Source: Phoronis australis (taxonomy: Eukaryota > Phoronida > Phoronidae). Taken from it: a DNA stretch of 64,000 bases. Under the pieces are notes generated by a model. The model was not told the origin of the DNA, searched no databases, and was given only the letters and a program-made list of their open reading frames with translations. Within the stretch, counting starts at the first letter, position 1. Every line of letters begins with the position of its first letter. Positions 1 to 13,531 of this stretch are shown piece after piece. The stretch lies in contig NMRA01000772.1 of NCBI GenBank assembly GCA_002633005.1, positions 77,812 to 141,811 of the forward strand, in the 5' to 3' direction. A program made the translations under genes and the position numbers.

Positions 1-1669
1 TGTTATTCTTCAACAACATTTCTGTACTTATAATGAGACTTCAGTAAACTCGCGACTGTTCATACTTTAAATGTTAGCAGAAGTGTGTAATGTCCATCAG
101 CAGAGACCTGTGGGAAGAACTATTTTCCGTAACTGTAGCAAATATATGACGAAATGAAATGAAAACGGTCGACATAGATGAATTGTAATTGGTTAAATAT
201 ACATTAAGAAAGAAAATTAAGTATATAAATAGTAGAATGGTACTTGAATTGCCTGGTTTACGTCCTTCATGAGTTCACCTGTCCCAAATTGAGTGCTTTC
301 GTTTTTCTTTTCAGGTCGTCACTAGTCGATTCTTCTAACAGTCGTGATCTGCCCAGTATCCTATAGTAATCAGTTCTAGTATCAGCTTTCTGGAGTTGGC
401 ATAAAACTTAAGGAGCATTTGTGTCATTTTTACCCACCCACACATTTATGTGCTAAAACTTGTAAGCGAAAATGTAACGAATTCCAGTGATAGGAAAGAG
501 AACAAGTAATGAAAAGACTCACCATCATGAAATAATAATGAGTTGACTGGGGTGACATTTTATTTACTCTTCCAGTGTAATAAAGTTTCAGGTCCTGTGA
601 GTCTCAGGACTTACATATATCTTCAATACCTGTACAATAATGCTGTCCAATGAATCACTGCCACGGAATGTTTTTTTTTTAATAGCACATTTATTCATAC
701 CCTAGAATCATTACTATCTACATTATTTTGTTTTTCATAAACCCATTCACTCACACATTCATTCAGGGGAGAAAACTCCAACATTGATCCCGAAGATACT
801 AACAGAACCACAGGAGCCCATTTGCCATTGAACTTTACAAATTCACAGTCAAACTGAAACGTTATTTTTCACCATTGTAATACTATCAAACTCCTGTGTT
901 CAGATGTTCCATATATGGAAGACAATTCTTCACCAAATATTTACAACTAATATATTTTCCAGGCTTGTCACTAAAAATATTGAAAAGTACCTGAAGTATA
1001 TTGGGAAGGAGAAGTAAAATTGCATCGCCCTTGACTTCGTTAAAATATATTCAGAATGCTTTCCTCAAACACAGGAATCCTGTAAAAGGTGGGAAGAAAC
1101 CATACATTCTTCAGAAAGTTTCATAGTTCATTAAAGTACTGTTAACATCTAAACGATCATAAATATAAATAAAACTTTTTCATACCATCTAAGAAAGAAG
1201 AAAAAATATTTATGACCTCCCAGATACAAAAAAATACTTCTTTCCAAAACTGTTTAGAAATATATTGGGACCAGATCGAATTGAAGGCGTTGCGTTAAGT
1301 ATTTCAGTAACTGAAAATGTATTGATAAACAATGCTTACCATACGTCCTTACTATATAGGATCAACTTCCAAAACCATGACACTTAAGAGTGACTTAACT
1401 AAAGACCCTACACCAGCTTTAAGCCATTTGCAAGACAAACGTACAAAATCTTAAACCAAGAATTAAGAAGTGACACGGGACGCCATTTAGTAAGACATTC
1501 TCAGGGTTTCTCGCTCTTTGCAAAAGAGATACCAGTCCTTATGTTGACTGATGAAATGTGATCTTAAAATACTTAATTATACCAACTGATGAATCAACCG
1601 TGTTGCTGTGTTCTCTTCACACTACACACGGAATGAAGTACCATCTCGTCTGCATTCACATGACAATCT
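1..1669. other. 3' flank of ABHD14-like gene; no other gene seen
   Basis: AT-rich sequence downstream of the ABHD14-like stop codon. It probably includes the 3'UTR. A minus-strand AATAAA complement at about 690-695 is one possible poly(A) signal, but several others exist, so the transcript end is not fixed. No exon-like reading frame was recognised. Confidence 0.4.
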
Positions 1670-4600
1670 CTACAAGCTATTCATCTTGGAAAGTGCCATT
1701 AAGAAGTTATACACTAGCTTGTGCCACTCCTTAGGGTAATTCATGTAGCAGGCGTGACCGCCATCTACAATTTCCATGATTTCGCTGTTGCGCATTGTGC
1801 GCAAGTTGTTCAGTGACTGATGACCAAGGTCATGATCTCTCTCACCATAAACAATCATGGTGGGTACCTGAAAATGAACAAGAATTAGTTACAGAACGAC
1901 TAAATAGTCATACGCCACAGCAGGATGCATGAAAATTGCATGACTATAACTCTGAAGTGGTGGTGATTTGAATGGAACAAAAATCGTTGTCAGAAGTTTT
2001 ATAGCCAAATAATTAAATAATACAAAGTGCCGCGTTCATTCAAAGTGCACCATAGGTTTTCTCTTCATATCTCCAAGAAAATTAAGCCTTAAGAGATGAG
2101 ATGTTGGAATACAGGACAACCAGACAAAATGGCCAATAGAGGGTGCTGCAGTGGTCAAATCTGCATGGAAATTGATTGGTCCCAGCACGTTGCCATCACA
2201 GACCCTTATGTCACGTTTCATTGAAATCCATAAATCAATTCATTCCACAAAATCTGTTCCCTCATAAAAGATAGGAAAGTCCCATGTTGAGAGCAAAATA
2301 GCCACTAGAGGGTGCTGTAGATGTTAACTCCGCCTGAAAATTGACTGGCAGGAAGATTGCTGTTACACACCTCTGTGTCAAGATTTATTAAATACTGTTA
2401 ATCAAATAGTGGCAAGCATCCCTTCAATGATAACCTTTAACCCTTGCGCCAAATTTGATCAACAGCTGAATTTTTTTGTGATATCGACCCGACGACACGA
2501 CAACCAGGCAGGATGAGGACAATATGCGACCACATGAAACACGTGCACATAAAAACATATCTTTATGACAGAACACAATGCAATGAGCAGAAGACTACAC
2601 GAGGGTCACTGAGAGACAATAACAAATGCCCACAAAAGTGAAATTTTTTGCGTTGGTTACCAGTGAAATGTTTGTCATTTTCTGTGTAGTATTGAAGAAG
2701 GGCTTCAGACATGAAAGATACAGCAACAATTCAACTACATACCTCCACTTGGTGATATTTGTCATGGGAATAATGCCCCGTTTCCACTGGCGCTACGGGA
2801 ATGAACCCCGACAATTTGTCCGTGGCACGGCGTGGATCCTTCATAACGTATGGCAGTGAGTAGTGGCCACTCATAGAGGGGCTCACCAGGACGGGCTTAG
2901 TCACTTTGAGGGCCAACATGAGGGACTCCATGAATGCAAATGGTTCAACACTGGCCTTTTCACTCTTGCCATAACCTGGTGGAAACAGAATTGTACAGTA
3001 AAAATAAGCGTATTACTACGCCTTCAGGTGCATGGGCCTACAGCTGAAATAAGGCCTCTTTCACTACCTTTTTTACCCAAGTGATTCGCATATGCACCCA
3101 CATATAAATATTTGGGCACGTAAAAATGAAAATGTAATGATAATCTAGAAAACTGAAAGAGTGTTTTAAGATTTCATCTTAAACATGTATATCAAATGAA
3201 ATCTGGTCAAGTTATAATTGATACTGGTGTTTTGTTATCAATGTATACTAAAAGGCATGGTCACATGACCCACTTGATGGCAGATTGGGAAAATGTAAGA
3301 AATTTACAGGTGTCCTGCTTTCAGAAAATACATACAGTGTACTTTCACAGCATTGAAGACTAGTTTTGTAAATATTTTTNGTAAATACACAAACTTGTCC
3401 ATAAGGTCCAACATAACTTAAAGTTATGAACACTTAAAATGCAAATTAAGGTTACCTTTCACAATAGGAGAATCGAAGGTAGACTCCAGTCAAGTCAGTA
3501 AATTAGCACCTACAGTGAAGAAGATGCCATCTGAAGATGACAGGAGACCAGAAATAAACTTCTTGGATTACTGAATTGACACCAAGCCCAACCAGAAGGG
3601 CCACCATTCAGTGGTCCCTTCGAATGGGCAACTTTATCTAAATATTAGAAACTTGAGTAAAAACGAATAAAATCATCCACCTGGAAGGTCAACTGCAATT
3701 GCCCAATGTCCAGCGGCTGCCACTAGCTTTAGAGTGCCAAGGTCGTTCCACGTCTGGGAGCTAAATGATTGACCATGCAGAAAGACAACATGGAGTTTGG
3801 GGCTCATGGCGGGTAGCAAGCATTGCTGGTAGCGGATCTTTACTGTCTAGAGATAGGAATACAAGAACATTACTTGATTTCTCCCTCAAATACAAGAACA
3901 ATACAGAGCAATAACATTGGCCCACCGTGTGCATCGCAAACGGCAAAACTATCTGTGGTGTCCATTTATAAAAAAATTGACTTGAATAAGTAATGCTCTC
4001 TAGTTGAAGGGATTTGAAAAATAACCAATAGATGAGTCGAAAAATGCCGCCCATGCACTCCACCGACGGCAACTTCTAAATTGTGTGTTTTCAAAAGAAT
4101 ATTATGTAGGAAAATGAAAATTGATGTTACAAAGCTGAAAAAATCCCACATACGTTACTAAGGCAATTACTGCCCCAACTAACAAATTTCACCATTTTTT
4201 CAATGTGACTATTTTGTGTTTTGAAAAAGATATCATGTCTATACCCATGTTTTGAGGGTCAAGCATAGCATCAAACCATTTCAAAGTAACCCTTGTTTCT
4301 GCTGTGTGTTAAACTGCACATTAGCATTCATTCTGCTTAAGCTGTATTTAGACTAATGAAACACAAGATTAATTATTTCTATAGTTGTTTACAACTGTTA
4401 TGTAATCGCTAATGTTCGCACCAATAATTAAAACACTACTGTAATCCTAGTTCGTGGTTTCAGTCACTAGTCGTCAGTGCTGTCTCTTTCCAATTCACCC
4501 CAGTTAGTGCCTCTGAACACCACCGTTTCCAAAGAGAATTGACAGCAGTGCCACCTACAGAGTTATAGCTTTACAACTATGGTGTTCACACCAAGTTATA

Positions 4601-7376
4601 ATGGTTGTAACTTCACTAATCCAGACTGTTCAAGGGTTACAACAGCCAAGTCACAACTCTTAAAACTGGTTTTACAGAGTTCAGACTGGGAGTTATAACA
4701 TTTAAATCCGTTTTAAAAGTTACAACCACTTTGGTGCGAACAGAGCAGAAGATTAATCACATATTAAACTAAATTGTACAGAAGACAATAAACAATCCGT
4801 TTGAAAATGTGCTTGTGCTGTCCTATTCATGATGGGAACTTGTCAACAAAATTTGAAAAACATCCACCTCATGGTTTTGGAGATGCAGCAGTGGACGCTG
4901 AACAGACGCAAAATGTGCCCACATATACAAATATTTGGGCAGATAAATATGTAAGGGTTGTTTATTTAGAATACTGTAGAAACGTGTTAGTTATATATTT
5001 GTATAGACCAGTAGAAAAGCACTGCCATTTTGATTAGAAGGGCGTTAATGTAGCTATTTAATCATATCTGGTGGTAGGAGGAATATTCAAGGAAAACTGA
5101 TACAACTATACGGAATATCTAATGGCAATGGTGTTAATAAATCACAACCCCAAAACATTGCGGTAAAGAATTCAATATTGACAGCTTGTAACAAAAATGG
5201 AAACGCTCCTTTAAAACGTGTAATAATGACAACTGGTATGGCTTGAATATACGATAAATGACTATACAGTTAAATAAAATACAACAAAAAATACAGACAG
5301 CTGAAAATAGCTTTCAAAACATGTTCGAAAGGTTTTTATTCAGTTGCATATCCTGGTTGTCACAGTTACGAATGCCATACATCTTGATCACACTGGACAG
5401 TATAACAAAAGGCTCCATATAAGCCTTAACCCACCTTCCCAAGGACATCTACGTTGACATATTTGGCTTCCACCTGTAGGGTCTTAGCTCTCTCCTGAAT
5501 TTCACTGGGAATTTCAACAAAGTTCTCGTGATGAAGCTTCTTCCACGTGTCAGGGTGTCGCCGCGGGGGCATCTTTTTCTTGTGGATTGGCACAATTTCG
5601 GGCTGAGCAAAGATGAATCTGCAGGGTCAACAGACAGGGACATCAGATAGGGACATCTGACAGGGACATTTTTGATCATATAAATCCAGCTTTAAGGACA
5701 GAAAACAACAACACTGGGGTAACAATATTAATTTGAGGTAGCAGTGCTTTTCCCTGAAAATAACAGGTTTAGGGCAAAGAGATTTACCCATGCCTGACTG
5801 TCACAAACAAGTGTGACTGTTTTAAAAATATCCTAAGGCTGAGAAAACACACTTGGTACTGGTCTGTCATTGTTTCAATATTAATAAAATGTTCCACTTG
5901 TTTACTTATGCGAGTGACATGAAAATTGTGCTCAAGCACCGAATTTTGCCTGGACAGACACACCCAATAAGAGCAGATGTTGGTATCGCAAGAATTTACT
6001 TATTATTATAATCATTGCCATCGAAGTTCCACGAGGGATTACTCCATTTACACCATCTTTACAGAGGTATAGTGGGGTCAACCTCTGTCGATGCAGGAAT
6101 GATGGTGCATGACTTGGTGAGCAATTTGGTCCAACACCCGATAACTCAGCAAATCAAAACTACTGACCAAAAAGATCTAGCCTGTCCTGAGAGTGCTACT
6201 AGAAACAACACAAAAACCTCTGCAGTAGAAATTCTGCTTGTGCTGAAACCAAAAGTTATACGAGACGCCTGTCTTTGAAGTATATTGTCCATGGTGGATT
6301 ACCGAGTGGTAATTTTTCAGAGAAAAGGACAACCACACTTTTACGACTTCGCTCTCATTGTCATGATGCCATGTTCCATCAACAAAGCAACATGTGTGTC
6401 TGAGTTTACTGAGTGACTGTTACCAGTTGAAATAAGTTTTTGTAATCATAGGCGGATCCAGGGGATGGGTCCAGGGTGTCTAGGCCTCCCCTTTAGCAAA
6501 AGTGGCAAACAAAAACCAAGGAAAATTAGACAATTTCCTTTTTCCATTTCTATAGACTGCTGGGCACAGAGATCAGGAAACTTTATTAGATTATCGGCTT
6601 TGTACTCATCGTTTGTGATATAGAATTCTCTTGTATTGAATGGGCATCTAACTGGAACACCATAAAGGGATTGTACCAGCGATGTAGACAAATGCAAGTC
6701 ATGTTATCCCACTCAGAGTGATGTTCAAAACACATTAGCAATCAAATTCAAGTGTGTTACTCTTTACCATCATTTTGTTTTAAAGGTACACATTCCAGGC
6801 TTTGTGACACTTTGAGGAATAACTATCTTACTCTGTCTATCTTTGCACTTATAAACCTCTGAAACCACAAGCGGTCCAACTTTACCTGACTAACTATAAT
6901 GGTATCAGGTCTTCATTCACCTATTCGCTGGAAAGCAAATGTTCCTGTGCCTGCTGAGAGAGGAATTTTTCAGGTGAGGGGAAAATACCCCCCCCCCCTT
7001 CACCACCATCAGCAGCAGGCTAGGTCTCAAGTAACCAAAGCCATTTTGTGTCATTTCAAATCGTCGTCTGTGCAAGTCAGAAGTGATTCAAACCACAAAG
7101 AGAATTTTTCATTATCCGGGAAGACTTTTTGGGCCTAACAAGAGACGCGAGATATTGAAATATTGTCTAAGGGGGAATGGGGCCAATATTCGGGTCAAAA
7201 TTAAGGGACCAAGGGCCCTATGTCACCAGTCTATTATTTATTTATCACGTGATCATTTTTCCCCAGCTGGCTCACCTGTAGACCAGGTAAACAAGAGCAC
7301 ATGAGCAGACAGCAGTCAGGATGAGGGCTTTATTCACCCTTACACTTCCACTTCGCCCATTGCGATCCCAGATCAT
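1670..7376 (-). CDS. ABHD14: ABHD14-like alpha/beta hydrolase, 5 coding exons
   Basis: Coding exons on the minus strand, each phase-checked: 7376-7276, 5618-5435, 3846-3681, 2975-2743 and 1867-1670, giving 293 aa. The start is the ATG at 7376; an acceptor just upstream (CAG near 7386) implies a 5'UTR exon. Residues about 17-33 form one hydrophobic segment after a basic stretch, as in the type II membrane protein ABHD14A. The fold is an alpha/beta hydrolase with an oxyanion-type HGQ motif (residues 119-121). The nucleophile elbow is SPSMSG (Ser184 likely) in place of the usual GxSxG, which is typical of ABHD14. The acid is probably Asp239 (YGERD) and the base His266 (GGHACY). Mammalian ABHD14B is reported as a lysine deacetylase-type hydrolase; the activity here is inferred only. 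Length fits human ABHD14A (about 271 aa). Intron 1 carries a MITE-like piece and intron 4 a duplicated repeat. Confidence 0.9.
2050..2450. repeat. Two diverged tandem copies of a ~162-bp repeat
   Basis: The phrase 'tagagggtgctg' recurs at about 2142 and 2304, and flanking text matches around it ('aaaatggcca/aaaatagcca' before, 'gaaattgattgg/gaaaattgactgg' after). The spacing is about 162 bp. The block lies in intron 4 of the ABHD14-like gene. No coding content. Confidence 0.6.
4413..4742. mobile_element. MITE with 12-bp perfect terminal inverted repeats
   Basis: The element begins TGTTCGCACCAA at 4413-4424 and ends with its exact reverse complement at 4731-4742. Internally it is rich in GTTATAAC/GTTACAAC motifs in both orientations. 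At 330 bp with no ORF it fits a non-autonomous DNA transposon. No clear target-site duplication is visible. Related sequence rich in the same motifs lies at about 21480-21765. The element sits in intron 2 of the ABHD14-like gene. Confidence 0.6.
6450..6700. mobile_element. Possible MITE end ('cataggcggatccaggggat')
   Basis: The sequence at about 6449 starts with an edge ('ataggcggatccagggg') of a type common at the ends of non-autonomous DNA elements in animals. A similar phrase recurs at about 25717 ('cataggcggatttagcgggg') and weakly at 56500. The far end was not found. Located in intron 1 of the ABHD14-like gene. Confidence 0.3.
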
Positions 7377-8251
7377 TTCTTCCTCCACCTGATTGAACAA
7401 AACAAACAGTAAAACAACATGGAAAACAACTGAAATTATATTTTCTCACAGTTTCTCCACGAAAGTCAACATTTCTTATCATGATACTTGGAAAAACTGA
7501 GTGAAAAACCAATAACCATAAAAATAACAATAACAAAGACATCGATGTTAAAGACGACAACACCCATGAATGACATTAACAACAACTTCAAGGACTGCGT
7601 CATCGTCGATCATATTCGTCATCTTTGAACACCACGATCAATTTCTGAAGTTTTCACTGATTCTTCAATCACTGTTTTTTCTTTCACAAATGTGGTTACA
7701 GTTCAAAGCAAATTACAGTAACATATGTCCTATTTAGGGCACAATACGGCGGACGAGTGTCATATAATATTCTTGTTTAAATCACAAAAATACGTAGCAA
7801 CAAAATAATGTTCTGACATGTGCAAGTTCAGTACCATACTTACCAGCAAACAGCATTGTGCAAAAATGTGGCCATTCAGAAACTGCACTTGGTAATAGGA
7901 TTGATTTAAGTTATAATAATACTTTGTTAACAGGTCTGTGTATTTTGCAAAATGTCTATAAACTATATATTTTACTTCAGTAAAAGTATATATTTTCTGA
8001 CTTTTGACTTGTTAATAATCTGTTATTAATTGGATCACATGACCAAGTTTTGAGCAAAGCTTTAGGAAAAAAAACTACATTGATAAAAAAACAACGCCAC
8101 CAGTAAAACGATTAAATTTCATGTGATATCAATGTTCAAGATGAAATCTCAAAAACTCGTTTACACTAGTGCACAGACTCTTTTATGTACATTAATTGGC
8201 AATGAGAAAATATTACAATACCACAAAAAGACAAAGAACACCAGACACACA

Positions 8252-8290
8252 CACACATGCACACACACACGCACACACACACACACACAA
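8252..8290. repeat. (CA)n microsatellite
   Basis: A run of about 39 bases of CA dinucleotides with a few interruptions (catgca, acgcac). It lies about 140 bp beyond the 3' end of the minus-strand LINE reading frame, so it may be that element's tail or independent slippage. Confidence 0.85.
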
Positions 8291-8429
8291 CCCGCAACTA
8301 ATCCTATTGACTGCTAAGAAAAACCATTTCAAAGTTACACCATCTTTTTTGTATAAATTCTAAATTCAAATCCTTACAAGCATTACTTTTCACTCATATA
8401 GTATTCTTTGATGAAGTTAAAAAATCTAC

Positions 8430-9990
8430 TTAGAAGTAATCTTTTTGATCCAAACTTTTGGGTATAAATAAACTGTTTATCCAATAATAAAACGATGTTT
8501 TCAAATTTTCCATTTTATCAAAAAATCCAAAAATAACGTTGTTGCAGGAGAGAGTGCCGATACACTGGGGATTTGCTTTGTTTAGAATTTCGTAATTAAC
8601 TTTTGTCCAAAATGAAATTACTGTTTCACATTCCCAAAATAAGTGTTTCAAAGTCTCTTTCGATTGTCCACAAAAGGAACAACAGTCGTCATCCGTAACT
8701 TGAATTATTTTTAAAAATGAGTTAGTAGTCAAAATTCTCGTCAAGAGTCTGAACTGAAGCCACCTAATTCTTGGGTCCCTTGTTGTGTTATATGAAAGGG
8801 AATAAACTTCTTCCCATGAAAAATTAGTTGTGTTTATGTTCAGTGCGTTGACCCATTTTGACTCCGCTTTTGTGACTTCGGAACTACAATTTAATTGTGT
8901 AGAGATATGTCGACACCCTCTCTCACCACTTTTCAGTTTCATTAAGATCGCTGGCATAACAGGACAATACGCATCAAAACTAACAACTCTATCAATACCA
9001 CATTTCTTTTGGAACTTAAATATCACTGAAATTAGACTATTATACTCCATAAAGTTTGTTTTGATACCTGAAATATCCCCAATAAATCTAGAGTTCAAAA
9101 TATTACCGTCTGGGGAAAACAAGTCCTTTATAAAGACTATGCCTCTATTGCACCAGTTCCTGTAGAAAATACTTTTTGCTCCTGTCTGCAGATCACTGCT
9201 AAACCATAAAGGTTGGTTAAGAAAATCAGATTTTTGATCTTCAAACAATTTCCCAAGGAGATTACACATTCAAAAAAATCTTTCCAGAAGCAATTGTCAA
9301 TATTAGGCAACTTTATCTTGAGAAAGTCAACTCCGTACTTAGCGAAATTTCAAAATTCAGAAAAAATCAAATGAAACAAACCGGCAGTCTTAGACTGACC
9401 GTTTACAAATTTTGTTTACATGTTAATCGTTAAAGCCTTACAGAATGAAAATATGTTAATCATCCTGATACCTCCTTCATTATAATTACAAACAGCTCGG
9501 GAGCTCTTAATTTTGTCACTGCAACCTTGCCAGAGGAATTTAAAAAACATTGAGTTCAGTTTTTCTAGAATATATTTCGAAGGTTGTGGCAAGGATAACA
9601 GATGTACAATTTTTGAAACCGCTAGCACCTTGATTACTGTAATCCTCCCGAAAGGCATCAAAATTCTTTTAGACTAATTATTTAAAATTAATTCAATGTC
9701 TTTCAATTTCGCCAAGTAATTCTGATCTGCCATATCATGTAGGCTGACTTGGAAATTAATCCCCAAGAACATGAAATTTGTTTTGGTCCATAATAACTGT
9801 TCCTGACAGGAATTTTTTCAGCACTGTTCTCCATGCTGCCAAACCAAATGGCTTTTGTTTTTTCTATATTGACCCTGAGGCCAGAGAAATGAGCAAACAG
9901 ATTTAGAACATTTAAAGTAGACCGTACAGACGACTCTGAGCCATCTAAAATAACAGACGTGTCATCAGCATCCTTCTACAACAGAAATGG
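8430..9990 (-). mobile_element. Decayed LINE ORF2, reverse transcriptase 3' half and zf-RVT tail
   Basis: Minus-strand frames read in order: ADDTSVILDG (RT catalytic box, preceded by KD where Y/F is expected) near 9965; then FGRITVIK..LSLPQPSKYI..FFKFLWQG at 9661-9416; then a 279-aa frame at 9269-8430. That last frame ends with a zinc-binding RT tail, CSFCGQ..LKHLFWEC. This order matches the C-terminal half of ORF2 in Tx1/L1-type LINEs of invertebrates. Stops and frame changes break it, so it is a 5'-truncated dead copy. It lies between the ABHD14-like and Myb/SANT-like genes. The overlapping plus-strand frame at 8830-9165 is an antisense shadow. Confidence 0.8.
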
Positions 9991-10059
9991 ACATCGAAAA
10001 TTCAGTTACGGTAAATTGCTTTACAACTTCGCACATCACACACAGTTTTTGGAAGCAAT

Positions 10060-10925
10060 AGAATGTACTGAAACTTTATTAAACTGATTTAGGAAATGAA
10101 TATAAGGTAAAACAGAGAGCAGCAACTGAAGTGCCACTCCATAGAATGAGCGACCTCTAGGAAGGGAGGGCAAGTTAATGGAGTTCCAGTCACTGGTTCA
10201 AGGTTGACAATCACCACTATGTCAATTAAACAAGAAAAGCAGAGGTAGCACCACAGTATAGTCATTACTCGTACAACAGTTCAAAATATAAACCACAAGA
10301 ATCTTCAATGAATAAAAATGTTTCCAATATAAGCAATATTTTTACTATACCTTTGTCTTTAATGAGTTTACATATACCACGATTTCAATAGAACAAGATA
10401 AACAATGCAAGCACCATAATGTGCAACACTAAGACAAATAAAACACCAGTCTCCTCAAGGAAGGGAGGCCAAACCCTTTCATTGACTATGTCAATGGAGT
10501 ACCTGTAACTACTTCTAGCTCTGCGAGTACTTTACATGTATGTGCCACGCAGGTTGAGAATCAAAAACTTTTCAAAAATAAATATGCACTATCACTGTCT
10601 GTTTAATGAGCATATCTGTACAAGTTCAATGTAACAAGGTAAACAATGCAAGCACCAGAGTTTGCAATACCAACTTCAGCTGTTAAAAAACACCAGCATC
10701 CTCGAGGAAGGGAGGCCAAACCATTTCATTGACCACGTCAATGGAGTACCTGTAACTACATCAAAAATAGACAATATGTATCTATATATAATATATATAT
10801 ATATTAAAATAAACAATGCAAGCACCTGAGATTGTGATATAAACTAATACTGTTAGAAAAACTTCAGCGTCCTCAAGGAAGGGGGGGCCAAACCCTTTCA
10901 CTGACGATGAGTCAATGGAGTACTT
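10060..10925. repeat. Tandem array of 3-4 diverged ~170-250-bp units
   Basis: The block 'aaacaatgcaagcacc' ... 'ggaagggaggccaaaccc' ... 'gtcaatggagtacctgtaac' recurs at about 10398-10510, 10640-10755 and 10809-10925. A weaker copy lies near 10100-10200. Spacing is irregular (about 240 and 170 bp), and an AT microsatellite sits between units at about 10785-10805. The last unit ends 18 bp from the stop codon of the minus-strand Myb/SANT-like gene, so the array probably lies in its 3'UTR. Confidence 0.75.
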
Positions 10926-10942
10926 TGCACCACATTTCACTT

Positions 10943-13531
10943 TTAGGTTTTTCTCCAGACAACCAGACTCTCCAGTGCCACCACACGTCGCTCTTCAATA
11001 TCAGCGCGTCTCTTTTCCACCTCCAAACGTTCTTTATGCATGGCACTAAGGTCTGCCTTGTAAGAGGAAACCCATTGAGGCTCCTCATTTCCCTTGTGCT
11101 TTTTGGGGTGTGCTGGAGTACTAGCCACGAGCGGCACAGCATCAGACTCGATGGTATCATTTAAAGGAGGTTCTGGCTCCACTGTGTTCACTAGAGAAGA
11201 CACGGAAGCCACTGGAACCATAGCTGGATCACTTCCAAACATCTCTTCCATGGTTTGGTAGTACGTCCATGTTGTACGACTCTGACCAGTCTGGATGTTC
11301 TTGTCTTTTATTATCTTAAATCTGCAACAAAATAGTAATGGAAAATAATGATGCACATAACTGTGTACACACGAGGTTTAAACCCTTTTCCTGCTGTTGT
11401 CCCGAGAAAAGAAACCAGTTTAGTGACTAATACAAAATATCAAACTGGACACATGAATTTCACATTCAATATAAATATTTGTTATTTTATTGCTATTTTC
11501 AACTGAGTCAATTATGAAGACTTGCAAAATTTACAAAATTTATCTTTAACAGGTCCAGGTATCCCAAAGAAACATTTTAACTGGATCTTGCACCCTAATT
11601 CCTTACCTCATTGATTTCTAGGTCATATAAGTTAGAAACACAACATATAGTGAAGATATGATTATGAAGTATGTTGAAAATTGCCAAATGTTTAAGAACA
11701 AATTTTGTGTCGAAAATGATCTGCTGTAAATCACTGTGTCCAGTAAGTATCGTGACGTTAAGTTGGGAATAACGCCACATGATGCAGTCTATATGAGTCC
11801 CCCAAGGTCGGTCATTAGTGCAAGGGTCACCTATTTGCAGATTTTTTTTTGTTTTCACATCAATACAAATTGTCAGTGAATACAAAACACGTTGTTTGGC
11901 ATAGATGATTTTCCAATAGCATTGTCGTATAGTTCCTACTATACATCACCATATTTGGGAGCCTGCTAATACATCTTTAACAATATCATATGACAAAAGA
12001 TATACAACAAGAGTGTAAACTTTTGATGACACTAACTTTTGCTAGACTGTCGGGTTCAAAGGTTTTCGAACATTGAGAGGAAAAAGACAAATGAATATGT
12101 TTTACCTATTCCTCATGCTTCGGAACTTCTTTTCGCAATTTGCCCCGGAGTAGTTGTGGCCTTTTTCTTTGAGGCGTTCAGCCACTTTGCACCATGGTTG
12201 TTTTTTGGTTATGGTGTATTTTAAGAAATCTGAATCCATTTCTTTTCTAGTACACAACAGCATCATCACTGCCTGGTGATTCCAGCTTGTCCTGCCTGAA
12301 GAAATAAAAATAAGTAATTATAAGGAACAGGATACTGTGTACAAAAATCAGTATAGAAACATTTCTGTACAATATTTTGATATGACTGCTGTAATGTCAA
12401 ACAATAGGGTTTTATTACAAAACGCCAAACTCGAACAAGTAAGGGGTCAAAATCGTATCAAAAAACACCATTCTAAAGAATAGAGATCATATGATCATGA
12501 GTCATAATCAGATTTAAGAGAATTGTTTTGCACAACTTACACAATCTATGATTCTAGCTACCAGTGCCATATAAGGTTCTGTTTTGAACTCTGCAATAGT
12601 AGTGAAAACCACGAACATGACATCCTCCCTTCTCTGAAAGTTCTTACTCATCATCCACTGTTTATTTCTAAATTTAAGTTCTACAGTCAGTCCTCAGCCA
12701 CCATCCAGTGGTGTCCAGTTTACTCAATAGAAAACAGATGTCAGACACAACTTCCAGCATAGTAACAAATTAATGTAAACAATTCAGTTAAGGGGTATTG
12801 TCAGTGTTATACAATCAAAACAAGTACAAGCTACTAATGGATCTTTGTAGTAAACAGTAGTAAATAGCTTCTAAGGGTCATCCAGTCAACTCTGGGTGGA
12901 CTATGAGAGTGACAAAAACAAAGAGTGATTGGTGTTATTCTGACCAATTTCCTCAACCTGTGTATTTCACAGGTGGTCAGAAATGCAATCGTACAATCTA
13001 TAATTCTAGCTATCAGAGCCATATAAGGTTGTGTTTGAACTCAGAAATTGTAGTGAAAACCACGAACATAAAAAGTTTGAGTCTAAAAATCCGAGTATCG
13101 GCACATTGCTTGTATTCAACTCAATTACTCAAATCCAATGCCTTGCAATGGGCCCTCATTTTTGAGAAATTTTGCATTAATAACGAGCCCCTTAGTCAAA
13201 AGATGGATCTGATTCACGAAATGAAGATCCACTACATTTGGCATGTGACAAAAATGGAATATTTAACTGTAAATAAAGGTAAAAAAAAAACAAAAACAGG
13301 CCTGTGTGTTGCATGCCTTTGTGTGATGACCGACAGTCGGGATTCTGACGAGCACTTCAACTGTTAATTTGGATCTAAATGATGCCAATTTACAAGAAAT
13401 CGTGAGTTCAATAAAGCAAACATACCCTCAACAATCCTGTCAAACGTTGACTTGGGTAATTGTAATGTAAATTTCTTCGTATCCTCTTGGTTACTCAGCG
13501 TCAGTGACGTGAAGCCTTCGCAGGATGCCAT
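10943..13531 (-). CDS. Myb/SANT-like (trihelix) DNA-binding protein, 3 exons
   Basis: Coding exons 13531-13426, 12295-12106 and 11321-10943 join in phase to 224 aa. The start is the ATG at 13531, with aag before it. Residues about 40-130 form a Myb/SANT-like (trihelix, Myb_DNA-bind_4 type) domain. It shows the spaced tryptophans W40, W70 and W117, the 'CEKKFRSMRNR' helix around residues 89-99, and a closing YYQTMEEMFG. A Ser/Pro/Glu-rich linker follows. The C-terminus is a charged helical stretch (ERLEVEKRRADIEERR) that could form a coiled coil. This layout is common in animal proteins related to the MYB-like partner of Harbinger transposases. It may be a domesticated gene or part of a transposon family. 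No transposase lies nearby. The target is unknown. Confidence 0.78.
12538..13082. repeat. Diverged direct repeat pair (~90 bp units, ~450 bp apart)
   Basis: 12538-12630 and 12992-13082 share 'acaatctatgattctagctaccagtgccatataaggtt'-type text and 'agtgaaaaccacgaacat'. Both lie in intron 1 of the Myb/SANT-like gene. They probably represent two copies of one dispersed repeat; no terminal structure was found. Confidence 0.6.

Noticed and set aside
8830..9165. Plus-strand 111-aa frame
   Set aside because: Antisense to the recognisable LINE ORF2 tail on the minus strand.
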